Assembly: GCF_004339245.1 (NCBI RefSeq)
Contig: NZ_SMGG01000003.1
Coordinates: forward strand, 151,106-215,105
Length of the DNA: 64,000 nt
Reading direction: 5' to 3'
From: Seleniivibrio woodruffii
GTDB lineage: Bacteria > Chrysiogenota > Deferribacteres > Deferribacterales > Geovibrionaceae
Of this stretch, positions 56,053 to 64,000 are shown in pieces (position 1 is the stretch's first letter; every line of letters begins with the position of its first letter). Position numbers and translations under genes: made by a program. The notes below the pieces were generated by a model, which saw only the letters and a list, made by a program, of their open reading frames with translations, searched no databases and was not told the origin of the DNA.

Positions 56053-56126
56053 GGTGGCTGACGGGGATCGAACCCGCGGCAACAGGAATCACAATCCTGT
56101 ACTCTACCGACTGAGCTACAGCCACC
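56053..56126 (-). tRNA. tRNA-His(GTG)
   Basis: Acceptor GTGGCTG/CAGCCAC with an extra 5' G paired to C73, the histidine identity signal. Anticodon stem CAGGA/TCCTG around loop TTGTGAT (anticodon GTG). CCA is not encoded. Confidence 0.93.
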
Positions 56127-56137
56127 ATGAAAGAAAG

Positions 56138-56211
<74 letters not shown>

Positions 56212-56233
56212 GTATCGGTCTTACGAATCACGA

Positions 56234-56262
56234 AACTTATCAAAAGAGATTCTATAAGTCAA
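56234..56262 (-). promoter_or_regulatory. Likely promoter of the tRNA cluster
   Basis: TTGACT (56262-56257) as -35. The -10 is weaker, TAAGTT at 17-base spacing or GATAAG at 15. Its position about 22 bases upstream of tRNA-Arg fits. Confidence 0.5.
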
Positions 56263-56341
56263 TAGCTAATTTACAGCTTTCTTATATTACTCCTTGATTT
56301 GAAATTAAAAACAGCATATTACAGTCTACACGAGGTTTAAG

Positions 56342-57127
56342 ATGATATTATACAATGATACCCCTGTTTACATCGGCACCGCCGGATATAAATTCGACGA
56401 CTGGCTGGGAACTTTCTATCCGGAACAGTTCCCCAACGAGCAGATGCTGAAGTTTTACAGCCGTGATAAGGGAATTGATTTCCTTGAACTTACTTTCACA
56501 TTTTATAACGACCCCACAGAAGAGATCACCGCAAACATAGCGGAGAACGGCTCCGATGATCTGGCCATCTCTGTCCGTCTGGGCAAAAGATTCCTCAAGG
56601 AGACTCCGGTCAAAGAGGATGCGGACAGATTCAAAAGCGGACTTAATCCTATATATAACAGGGTCAAAGCCTACTTTGCAGATTTCTACAACGGCTTCAC
56701 ACCCTCAAGAGCCAACTTCGACCACATCCTGCGTCTGCGTGACACATTCAGCGACAGACCCTTTTTCGTTGAGCTGGCGAACAGAGGCTGGGCAAGACAA
56801 AAATTTCAGGAAGAATTTAAAGAGAACGGCGTAGGCGTTATCAACGCCGAGTTCCCGCCCACGGCAGGACTTGCACCCTACTCCGTTAAGGCTTACAGCA
56901 ACATGGCATATTTCAGGCTCTACGGCAAAAGCCCCGAGTGGGAGACTCCTCAGAAGCGTGACCTGAACTATCGCTACAGCCTTAAACAGCTTGAAAAATT
57001 AAAAAAAGATATCGATGTGGTCACATCGGTTTCAAGCTCGGTATTCGTTTCATTCTGCAACTCAGCAATGGGAAGTGCGGCTGCAAACGCTATAGACCTC
57101 AGAAAGATGCTCACAGAAGGCAAGTGA
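56342..57127 (+). CDS. DUF72 family protein
   Basis: 261 residues of the DUF72 TIM-barrel family (VYIGTAGYKFDDWLGTFYP, FLELTFTFY, FVELANRGW, YFRLYGKSPEW). The family is widespread and its reaction is not established. AGG lies before the ATG. The stop overlaps the start of the aminotransferase gene, implying one transcript. Confidence 0.85.
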   Translation: MILYNDTPVYIGTAGYKFDDWLGTFYPEQFPNEQMLKFYSRDKGIDFLELTFTFYNDPTEEITANIAENGSDDLAISVRLGKRFLKETPVKEDADRFKSGLNPIYNRVKAYFADFYNGFTPSRANFDHILRLRDTFSDRPFFVELANRGWARQKFQEEFKENGVGVINAEFPPTAGLAPYSVKAYSNMAYFRLYGKSPEWETPQKRDLNYRYSLKQLEKLKKDIDVVTSVSSSVFVSFCNSAMGSAAANAIDLRKMLTEGK

Positions 57128-58404
57128 TGGGAATTATTTTCGATAAGTACACTGCAAAATTCAAAAAGTCCAAAGAGCTTTATGAAAAAAGCAGAACACT
57201 CTTTCCCAACGGTGTCTGCCACGATATCCGGAACCACCCGCCCTTCCCCGTCGTAACCGACAGATGCGAAGGAATTTATATGACAGACGCTGACGGACAT
57301 CAGCTTATCGACCTGTGGATGGGACATTACGCCAACATTCTGGGTCACGGAAGCGATGCCCAGAAACGGGGGATGGAGCGGGCTTTGGCCGCAGGTGTTC
57401 ACCACGGCACACTGAACAGATACCAGATCGAATATGCCGAGCTTGTCCAAAGAGCAATTCCGGAGCTTGAGTCCATGCGCTTCTGCACCTCAGGCACAGA
57501 GGCCACAATGTACGTCACCCGTGTTGCCCGTGCTTTCACCGGCAGACACGTCATAATAAAGGCCGAAGGCGGCTGGCACGGCGGCAATTCCGTTCTTTCA
57601 ACGGGTGTAGTTCCCCCGTTCGCCAAAAGCTCAGGCCCCGAAGGCCAGAAAACAGTGGCCGTTCCCTACAATGACATTGAAAAAACCGCAGAGATACTCC
57701 GTGCACACAGCGAGGAGACTGCGGCAATCATTATAGAACCCATGATGGGTTCCGGCGGAGGCATAACAGCCGCCCCTGAATATCTGAAACTTCTGCGTGA
57801 TTTCTGCGATCTCACAGGCACACTGCTCATCTTTGACGAAGTTATCACAGGCTTCCGGTTCAGATGGGGCAGTATATGGCCCCTGCTTGGGGTTAAGCCC
57901 GATCTTTTCACCTTCGGCAAGGCAGCGGCAGGCGGGATACATATCGGCATCTACGGCGGACGCAGGGACGTTATGGACATCATAACAAAACAGAAGCTTT
58001 TCGTGGGCGGCGGAACCTATTCCGCTAATCCCGTGGCCATGTGTGTGGGCATCGAAACGCTGAAAGACCTTGAAACCGCCGACTATGATAAACTGAACAA
58101 GGCGGGGGAGGACTTCAGACAGAAGCTCACCGCAATGACAAAAGACCTGCCCTATCCTGCATACGTAACAGGATTCGGTTCTTTCTTCTGTGTACATTTC
58201 CTTGATGCAAGATTCGAAACCATCACCCCGCAGGTGATCATGACCCACACCGACAAGGACAGAGAGAACCTGTTCAAGGCGGCAATGCTCCTGAACAATG
58301 TTTTCACAATGCATGCAGGCGGTGCATTTTCATTTATGCATTTGGACGAAATGACGAATAGTAAACTTACAGAGGCATACAGGAAGTCTTTCGAAATGAT
58401 ATAG
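57127..58404 (+). CDS. Class III aminotransferase, glutamate-1-semialdehyde aminomutase-like
   Basis: 425 residues, PLP enzyme related to HemL. FCTSGTEATMYVTRVARAF binds PLP phosphate; D237-EVI contacts the pyridine nitrogen; K265 (TFGKAAAGG) forms the Schiff base. True HemL usually reads GKIIGGG at this site, and the FFCVHF and MHAGGAFSFMH regions also vary, so this may be a relative acting on another substrate. ATG 57127 is preferred to GTG 57124. Confidence 0.8.
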   Translation: MGIIFDKYTAKFKKSKELYEKSRTLFPNGVCHDIRNHPPFPVVTDRCEGIYMTDADGHQLIDLWMGHYANILGHGSDAQKRGMERALAAGVHHGTLNRYQIEYAELVQRAIPELESMRFCTSGTEATMYVTRVARAFTGRHVIIKAEGGWHGGNSVLSTGVVPPFAKSSGPEGQKTVAVPYNDIEKTAEILRAHSEETAAIIIEPMMGSGGGITAAPEYLKLLRDFCDLTGTLLIFDEVITGFRFRWGSIWPLLGVKPDLFTFGKAAAGGIHIGIYGGRRDVMDIITKQKLFVGGGTYSANPVAMCVGIETLKDLETADYDKLNKAGEDFRQKLTAMTKDLPYPAYVTGFGSFFCVHFLDARFETITPQVIMTHTDKDRENLFKAAMLLNNVFTMHAGGAFSFMHLDEMTNSKLTEAYRKSFEMI

Positions 58405-58421
58405 CCTCTTAAGAGGTTGAC

Positions 58422-58736
58422 TTGGCTTATATAAGAAAAAAAGCCGCCGCCATAAGATATGACGACAAAGAGGACAAGGTTCCGAAGCTCATCGCAAAGG
58501 GCAAGGGAGCCGTGGCGGAAAATATCATTGCAAAGGCGCAGGAGCACGGGGTTTATATCAAAGAGGATAAAGACCTTGTTGAGGCTCTGTCAACTCTCGA
58601 CCTGTTCGACGATATACCTGTGGAACTGTACAAGGTTGTGGCGGCACTGCTGGCCGAGCTGTACAAGATAAACGGAAAGCTGAAAGAGAAGGCCGCACAG
58701 GCAAATGCGCCCGCCAGCCAGCAAAACGGCAGTTAG
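58422..58736 (+). CDS. Stand-alone FlhB C-terminal domain homologue
   Basis: 104 residues aligning with the cytoplasmic C-terminus of the flagellar export switch FlhB just after the NPTH cleavage site (AAIRYDDKEDKVPKLIAKGKG, AQEHGVYIKEDKDLVEALSTL, IPVELYKVVAALLAELY). No membrane part is present. Such short FlhB-like proteins are common in flagellated bacteria and in some can replace the FlhB C-terminus. The start is TTG 58422 with AAGAGG upstream. Confidence 0.85.
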   Translation: MAYIRKKAAAIRYDDKEDKVPKLIAKGKGAVAENIIAKAQEHGVYIKEDKDLVEALSTLDLFDDIPVELYKVVAALLAELYKINGKLKEKAAQANAPASQQNGS

Positions 58737-58753
58737 TTTTTTGACTCTCAGTT

Positions 58754-58836
58754 TTATCTCCCCCTTTGACAAAGGGGGATTAATGGGGATTTACATTAAA
58801 TAATGAGATCCTTCGCCCAAAGGCTCAGGATGACGG
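58754..58836. repeat. Dispersed palindromic repeats downstream of the FlhB-like gene
   Basis: TCCCCCTTT-GAC-AAAGGGGGA (58759-58779) plus the tail GGATTAATGGGGATTTACAT, matching 5654-5696. It is followed by ATCCT (58808-58812) with AGGAT (58827-58831), a second small palindrome of a type I recall seeing between genes in many bacteria. Confidence 0.7.
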
Positions 58837-58843
58837 CAATCCA

Positions 58844-59197
58844 TCATCCCTCTAAATGCTCGTTGATTCTTCTGAGCAGAATCTCTATCTTCTTATCTTT
58901 TGTAAAATATTCCTCCGCATAGAGTGATGCGAAGTTTCTCTTATACTCTTCATATGCTGTCAGCAGGAAGACCACCTGCGAATCCTTTATGCCTTTTATC
59001 TCTTTGAGCACTTCCAGACCCGACTTGTCCGGCATGTTTACATCAAGGAGCACGAGGTCATATTCGCCCTCACGGAATTTTGCCAGACCGCTGGTTCCGT
59101 TCTCTGCGGTATCAACATGAAAGCCCTTATCGGTAAGCAGTTTGCAGTAATGCTCACGGATATGCTGTTCGTCATCGATAATCAGTATTCTCTTCAT
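58844..59197 (-). CDS. Single-domain response regulator
   Basis: 117 residues, receiver domain only: acidic pocket D8-D9, phospho-acceptor D52 (LLDVNMPD), T80 and K100. No output domain, so it works through protein contacts or as a phosphate relay. It follows the histidine kinase gene by two bases and is its likely partner. Confidence 0.93.
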   Translation of the reverse strand: MKRILIIDDEQHIREHYCKLLTDKGFHVDTAENGTSGLAKFREGEYDLVLLDVNMPDKSGLEVLKEIKGIKDSQVVFLLTAYEEYKRNFASLYAEEYFTKDKKIEILLRRINEHLEG

Positions 59198-59199
59198 CC

Positions 59200-60651
59200 C
59201 TATCCTCTCTTGGGCAGCACAAGGGTGAAAACCGCCCCCTTGGCGGCATCGGAAACATAAATGTCTCCGTCATGAGCCCGCATCAGCTTTCTGCATAATG
59301 CCAGCCCCAGTCCCGTGCCGTTTCGTTTCCTTGTATAGAATGGTTCAAATATCCTCTCTTTCATCTCAGGGGGAACGCCCTGTCCAGTGTCGGTGAAACT
59401 GACCGTGACATAGCCTTTGCTTTCGGAAGAACCGATAATAAGATCCCCGCCTTCGGACATCTCCTGAACAGCGTTGGTAATTATATTCATTATCACCTGA
59501 CGGAGTTTATCCCTGTCTGCATCAACATATAACCCATCGGGGATATTTACAACAATATTTATCTGTTCAAGTGCAAAACAATTTTTCAATAGTACCATAA
59601 TTTCGTCAATAAAAAGCACTAGATTGATTTTTTCATAAATTATTTCAGTCCGCTTGGTGTATGAGAGGATATCCTCCACCAGTTTTTCGAGTCTGGCAGT
59701 TTCGGACTGCACAATTTTCAGATATTCAGCCGCCTCTCCGGAAACAGACGCTTCAAGACGCTTTGCAAAACCTCCTATAGCTATCAGCGGGTTTCGCATC
59801 TCGTGGGCAACGGTGGCCGACAGACTGCCTATCTGCATAAGGTTGTCGCTGTTTGAGGAAGCCTTTTTTGCATCGTCAAGCTCGGACTGAACCAGCTCAA
59901 GCCGCTTCATGGTGCGGAAATACTCTATGGACAGCGAACAGATGTTGCCGAAAAGCCTTACCGCATCCTTGTCCGCTCTGGAATATGCGCCCTTGCAGAC
60001 GATAAGCACCCCTATCGGTTTGCCGCCTATTCCCAATGATGTCACCAGCACGTCATTGCAGAAATATCTTCTCAGCGGCTCATACTCGTCGGATGAACCC
60101 AGATCCAGAGTATCCGTTTTATCGAAAAACATTATATCCGACAGCTTATTTTTGCTCTCAAAGACAAATTTCATATTTCTGAAACGGGTTATATCTATCT
60201 TCATATCGCTGTTGCAGTATATCCCGCCCCTGAGTTCAAGCAGGGCTTCGTTCAGAAACATTATTCCGGCCTTATAGAACTGACCGTTTATGATTATGGA
60301 CGAAACGAGCTGATGCATGACCTCGTCCAGATTTTTTCTGTTGGTAATGGTCTCCAGAATCTTGGCACTGGCCACAACTCTGGAAAGTGACGCTCCGAAA
60401 GGAGCATAAGCATAGATGTTTATTATTCTTTTCAGGCTCTCTGCCTGGGCTTCGGAAGGAAATATCTGCTTCTCTGTAAAAACGGACGCAGCACAGCCGC
60501 CCGCAACAACGCTGAATTCGGTCATTTCGGACGAGATATTGCCGGAATTAAGGATTATCCCCTCAGTATCCCGAACCAGAATGCCCTTGATCTCGGTTTG
60601 CAGGACAGATTCAAGTAATCCAAGCAGATCTTGAGTTGCCGAACGTCCCAT
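59200..60651 (-). CDS. Cytoplasmic GAF-domain sensor histidine kinase
   Basis: 483 residues, no membrane segment. The N-terminus (1-90) is an unassigned sensor region; about 100-245 resembles a GAF domain; then HisKA with H283 (VAHEMRNPL) and a HATPase_c domain (NIITNAVQEM, DTGQGVPPEM, GTGLGLALC). It should phosphorylate itself and the adjacent receiver protein. The signal is unknown. Confidence 0.9.
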   Translation of the reverse strand: MGRSATQDLLGLLESVLQTEIKGILVRDTEGIILNSGNISSEMTEFSVVAGGCAASVFTEKQIFPSEAQAESLKRIINIYAYAPFGASLSRVVASAKILETITNRKNLDEVMHQLVSSIIINGQFYKAGIMFLNEALLELRGGIYCNSDMKIDITRFRNMKFVFESKNKLSDIMFFDKTDTLDLGSSDEYEPLRRYFCNDVLVTSLGIGGKPIGVLIVCKGAYSRADKDAVRLFGNICSLSIEYFRTMKRLELVQSELDDAKKASSNSDNLMQIGSLSATVAHEMRNPLIAIGGFAKRLEASVSGEAAEYLKIVQSETARLEKLVEDILSYTKRTEIIYEKINLVLFIDEIMVLLKNCFALEQINIVVNIPDGLYVDADRDKLRQVIMNIITNAVQEMSEGGDLIIGSSESKGYVTVSFTDTGQGVPPEMKERIFEPFYTRKRNGTGLGLALCRKLMRAHDGDIYVSDAAKGAVFTLVLPKRG

Positions 60652-60684
60652 CTGGATGCTCCGGTTGTGTGTATTTAATCAAAT

Positions 60685-60710
60685 AGGGGAACACATTGCT
60701 GTGTTCCCCT
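60685..60710 (-). terminator. Terminator of ppdK
   Basis: A perfect 11-bp stem (60685-60695 with 60700-60710, loop of four), ten bases past the ppdK stop, followed leftward by ATTTGATTAAAT. Confidence 0.75.
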
Positions 60711-60719
60711 GTTTACGGT

Positions 60720-63341
60720 TTACTTAAGTGCAGCGTGTGCCGCAGCAAGCCTTGCGACAGGAACCCTGAAGGGCGAACAGCTCACATAATTGAGCCCCGC
60801 CTTCTGACAGAATGCGATTGAATCGGGGTCGCCGCCGTGTTCGCCGCAGATGCCCGTTTTAAGGTCGGGTCTGACACTGCGTCCTTTGCTGACGCCCATC
60901 TCAACGAGCTGGCCTACGCCGCTGACATCTATTGAAACGAAAGGATCTTCTTTGAAGATACCCTTTTCAACATAGATTGGCAGGAACTTTCCGGCATCGT
61001 CACGGCTTACGCCCAGAGTTGTCTGGGTGAGGTCGTTTGTGCCGAATGAGAAGAACTGAGCATGCTCGGCTATCTCGTTCGCTGTCAGTGCCGCTCTGGG
61101 AAGCTCTATCATTGTGCCCACGAGGTAGTCCAGCTTAACGCCGTAGCGTGCGATGGTCTCCTGAGCCACTTCGTTTGTCATATCTTTAAGGATTTCAAGC
61201 TCTTTGTATGAGCCGACAAGAGGAATCATAACCTCGGGTTTGACTACCTTGCCCTGTTTAACCAGCTCACATGCCGCCTCGAAGATGGCATAGACCTGCA
61301 TTTCGTATATCTCAGGATACGTCAGACCCAGACGGCAGCCTCTGTGGCCGAGCATGGGGTTGAACTCGTGCAGTTCGGTGGCCTTCGCCTTGAGATGCTC
61401 AGCTGAAACTCCGGACGCCTTGGCAACACGGTCTATCTCCTCATCGTTGTGGGGGATGAACTCGTGAAGGGGGGGATCAAGCAGACGAATAGTTACGGGC
61501 AGCCCTTCCATTGCGGTGAACAGACCAAGGAAGTCCTCTTTCTGATATGGCTTGACCTTTGCCAGAGCCTTTCTGCGTCCCTCTTCGTTATCAGCAAGGA
61601 TCATCTCACGAACAGCGTCTATACGGTTGCCGTCGAAGAACATGTGCTCCGTGCGGCAGAGACCGATGCCCTCTGCGCCGAACTCACGGGCAACCTGAGA
61701 ATCGTGGGGCGTGTCTGCGTTGGCTCTTACTCCCAGTGTTCTGAAGGTGTCAGCCCATGTGAGAATCTCTGCGAACTCGCCTGAAAGCTCAGGCTCGATA
61801 AGTTTTGCCGCACCGACGATAACCTCGCCTGTGGAGCCGTTGATTGTGAGTATATCACCCTCTTTAATTGTGACTCCGGATGCGGTGAACAATCTCTGGT
61901 GTTCGTTTATTCTGATTGCGCCGCAGCCTGCGACACAGCATTTACCCATTCCTCTGGCAACGACCGCCGCATGGCTGGTCATACCGCCTGTGGCTGTGAG
62001 GATACCCTGAGCGGCGTGCATACCGCCGATGTCTTCGGGTGAAGTTTCAGCCCTTACAAGGATTACCTTTTCGCCCTGAGCTGCCCAGCTCTCCGCATCT
62101 TCAGCAGAGAAAACCGCTTTGCCCACAGCCGCACCGGGGGATGCGGGGAGACCCTTTGCGATGATATCGTATTTGATGGAAGTATCTATCATGGGGTGAA
62201 GAAGCTGATCCACCTGCTCGGGCGCAACACGGAGAACTGCAGTTCTCTTGTCGATAAGCCCTTCCTGAACCATGTCATAGGCTATCTTAACAGCCGCTCT
62301 GGCAGTTCTTTTGCCTGTTCTGGTCTGGAGCATGTAGAGCGTGCCTCTTTCGATGGTGAACTCAATGTCCTGAACGTCCTTGTAGTGGTTCTCCAGTTTC
62401 TTGTAGACCTCTTCGAGCTGTCCGAAAACTTCGGGCATAGCCGTCTGGAGTTTCGCAATGGGTTCGGGAGTTCTGATACCGGCGACCACGTCCTCACCCT
62501 GAGCATTTACAAGGTATTCGCCGAAGAAGACCTTTTCGCCTGTGGAGGGGTCACGGGTGAACGCAACGCCTGTTCCGCAGTCGTCGCCCATGTTTCCGAA
62601 AACCATGGACTGAACGTTGACCGCTGTTCCCCAGTCGTCGGACATTTTGTTTATCTTTCTGCAGGTCTTGGCTCTCTGGTTGTTCCATGAGTCAAAGACC
62701 GCATCGATTGCATATTTAAGCTGTTCCTTGGGATCCTGAGGAAACTGTCTGCCTATTTCGCTGAGAACCAGAGCCTTGTATTTCTCAACAAGCTCTTTCA
62801 TGTCCGCTGCGTTAAGCTCGGTATCCTCTTTCACTCCTCTGGCGTTCTTCATATCCTTAAGGATATGTTCGAACTGGTGATGGCCTATGCCGAGCACCAC
62901 GTCGGAGAACATCTGGATGAATCTTCTGTAGCTGTCGTATGCAAATCTTTCGTTGCCGGAAGATTTTGCAAGACCTTTTACCGATTCGTCGGTGAGGCCG
63001 AGGTTCAGAACAGTATCCATCATGCCGGGCATTGAAACCCTTGCACCGGAACGTACTGAAACCAGAAGGGGATTTTCGATGTCCCCGAATTTTTTGCCCA
63101 TTGCGGTCTCAAGTGTCGCCAGAGCCGCAAGAACCTGATCCCACAGTCCTGCGGGATAGTTTTTGTTGTCTTTGTAAAACTGTACGCACGCTTCCGTGGT
63201 GATGGTAAAACCGGGAGGAACGGGAATTCCTATACTGGTCATTTCAGCCAGACCAGCCCCCTTTCCGCCGAGAAGGTTTTTGTTTTTGCCGTCCCCTTCC
63301 GTGCGGTCTTTACCGAAGAAGTAAACCCATTTGGCGCTCAT
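60720..63341 (-). CDS. ppdK: Pyruvate, phosphate dikinase
   Basis: 873 residues. Interconverts pyruvate, ATP and phosphate with phosphoenolpyruvate, AMP and pyrophosphate. N-terminal ATP-grasp (LGGKGAGLAEM, VRSGARVSMPGMMDTVLNLG), central swivelling domain with the catalytic histidine (GGMTSHAAVVARGMG), and C-terminal PEP-binding TIM barrel ending in the active-site cysteine (KTGICGEHGGDP). It suggests gluconeogenic growth or pyrophosphate-linked metabolism. It follows glyS after 16 bases. Confidence 0.97.
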   Translation of the reverse strand: MSAKWVYFFGKDRTEGDGKNKNLLGGKGAGLAEMTSIGIPVPPGFTITTEACVQFYKDNKNYPAGLWDQVLAALATLETAMGKKFGDIENPLLVSVRSGARVSMPGMMDTVLNLGLTDESVKGLAKSSGNERFAYDSYRRFIQMFSDVVLGIGHHQFEHILKDMKNARGVKEDTELNAADMKELVEKYKALVLSEIGRQFPQDPKEQLKYAIDAVFDSWNNQRAKTCRKINKMSDDWGTAVNVQSMVFGNMGDDCGTGVAFTRDPSTGEKVFFGEYLVNAQGEDVVAGIRTPEPIAKLQTAMPEVFGQLEEVYKKLENHYKDVQDIEFTIERGTLYMLQTRTGKRTARAAVKIAYDMVQEGLIDKRTAVLRVAPEQVDQLLHPMIDTSIKYDIIAKGLPASPGAAVGKAVFSAEDAESWAAQGEKVILVRAETSPEDIGGMHAAQGILTATGGMTSHAAVVARGMGKCCVAGCGAIRINEHQRLFTASGVTIKEGDILTINGSTGEVIVGAAKLIEPELSGEFAEILTWADTFRTLGVRANADTPHDSQVAREFGAEGIGLCRTEHMFFDGNRIDAVREMILADNEEGRRKALAKVKPYQKEDFLGLFTAMEGLPVTIRLLDPPLHEFIPHNDEEIDRVAKASGVSAEHLKAKATELHEFNPMLGHRGCRLGLTYPEIYEMQVYAIFEAACELVKQGKVVKPEVMIPLVGSYKELEILKDMTNEVAQETIARYGVKLDYLVGTMIELPRAALTANEIAEHAQFFSFGTNDLTQTTLGVSRDDAGKFLPIYVEKGIFKEDPFVSIDVSGVGQLVEMGVSKGRSVRPDLKTGICGEHGGDPDSIAFCQKAGLNYVSCSPFRVPVARLAAAHAALK

Positions 63342-63357
63342 TACGATAGACCCCCTG

Positions 63358-64000
63358 TCATATGATTTTTGTCAGATCGCCCAGCCTGTTGAACAGACCT
63401 ATCAGACGGTTAAGCAAGCTTAATCTGTTTTCCTTAACCTTTTCATCCTTCGCCATAACCATGACGTTGTCGAAAAAGCGGTCAACAGGGCCGCTGAAGG
63501 TCAGTAGCTGAGTCATCGCCTCAGTGAAGTTCTCTTCACTCACCTCTCTATTAATACCGGCAGACTTAGTTTCGATAAGTTCCGCCAGTTCCCTCTCAAA
63601 GTCGGACTCAAAAAGAGACGCATCATATTCCGTTCCGGTATGTCCGCTCTTTTTAAGGATGTTGTTGATACGCTTGTAGCCTGCTGCGATGCTTGCAAAC
63701 TCAGCCGTCTCCCTGTACCGGGCAAGAGCTCTTGCTGCCTTTTCTACAGTGATTATATCACCTGAAATGCTCGCTGCACAGTCAACACAGTCCGCAGCCA
63801 GCCCCTCTGTTGTGAGCATTTGGCGGAAACGCTGTGTTATGAAGTCGTTAACAGCATCCACAGTTTTAGCTTTATCAAATTTTATGAACCCTGTCAGTAT
63901 GTCCGCACTCTTCTCAACCAGTGTGCGGATGTCGGCTCTCAGACCTCTCTGACGGATTATGTTCAGTATACCGATGGCGTTTCTGCGCAGGGCATAGGGA
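63358..64000 (-). CDS. glyS: Glycyl-tRNA synthetase beta subunit, C-terminal part (cut by window edge)
   Basis: The frame is open from the right edge to the stop at 63358 (214 residues), beyond the internal Met at 63861. The edge sequence YALRRNAIGILNIIR is the family's conserved FALRR-A-GIIRI block, and FFDNVMVMAKDEKVKENRL-LL lies near the end. The beta subunit binds tRNA-Gly in the alpha2beta2 enzyme. glyQ would be expected outside the window. Confidence 0.92.
   Translation of the reverse strand, partial: PYALRRNAIGILNIIRQRGLRADIRTLVEKSADILTGFIKFDKAKTVDAVNDFITQRFRQMLTTEGLAADCVDCAASISGDIITVEKAARALARYRETAEFASIAAGYKRINNILKKSGHTGTEYDASLFESDFERELAELIETKSAGINREVSEENFTEAMTQLLTFSGPVDRFFDNVMVMAKDEKVKENRLSLLNRLIGLFNRLGDLTKII

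Noticed and set aside
55815-56082. Upstream extension of trigger factor and a short frame through the tRNAs
   Set aside because: Both translate tRNA-Gly and tRNA-Leu sequences; the real tig start at 55814 has a strong ribosome site.

Overview
The window reads as chromosome of a Gram-negative bacterium. LpxC (lipid A synthesis), PilT, a FlhB-type flagellar protein and a standard set of bacterial housekeeping genes support this. Gene order and protein flavour made me think of the Deferribacteres (relatives of Geovibrio, Denitrovibrio, Seleniivibrio), but that is an impression that a 16S or marker-gene search would have to settle. No integrase, transposase, CRISPR array or rRNA gene was seen.

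Layout. (1) 1-8335: the start of a membrane sensor running off the left edge; a phosphoglucomutase/phosphomannomutase; then leftward housekeeping genes lpxC, dnaB-rplI and recA-pilT-recX. (2) 8482-40454: a 32-kb rightward array of about 26 genes, most overlapping by 1-20 bases or separated by a few, dedicated to building a decorated glycan. It holds glycosyltransferases (GT41-like, GT2-like, GT9, DUF354), six radical SAM domains, a two-subunit transketolase-like enzyme, two short-chain dehydrogenases, two extended NAD-dependent epimerases, five methyltransferases, a PAPS-type sulfotransferase and, at its end, CysD plus a CysN-CysC fusion that make PAPS. No flippase, polymerase, oligosaccharyltransferase or initiating sugar-phosphate transferase is present. 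The product may therefore be a glycan put onto a protein in the cytoplasm, as in flagellin glycosylation, or other genes may lie elsewhere. (3) 40451-44101: leftward cinA, pgpA, hisA, hisH, hisB. (4) 44217-47724: a globin-like/PsiE-like membrane protein and secA. (5) 47754-49415: a very AT-rich, isolated DUF262/HNH gene that looks horizontally acquired and defence-related, followed by a 127-bp imperfect palindrome. (6) 49830-56211: the leftward quality-control block tig-clpP-clpX-lon-rpsU, preceded by four tRNA genes (Arg, His, Leu, Gly). (7) 56342-64000: DUF72, a HemL-like aminotransferase, a stand-alone FlhB C-terminal homologue, a response regulator/histidine kinase pair, ppdK, and the end of glyS at the right edge.

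How the island could work (inference): nucleotide sugars are remodelled by the epimerases, dehydrogenases, radical SAM enzymes and a two-carbon transfer by the split transketolase. The glycosyltransferases assemble the sugars, which are then C- and O-methylated and finally sulfated with PAPS from CysD/CysNC. The most unusual single proteins are a glycosyltransferase fused to a radical SAM enzyme (30657-33266), a sulfotransferase fused to a long repeat-like region (26423-28534), and a globin-like/PsiE fusion without the usual proximal histidine (44217-45107).
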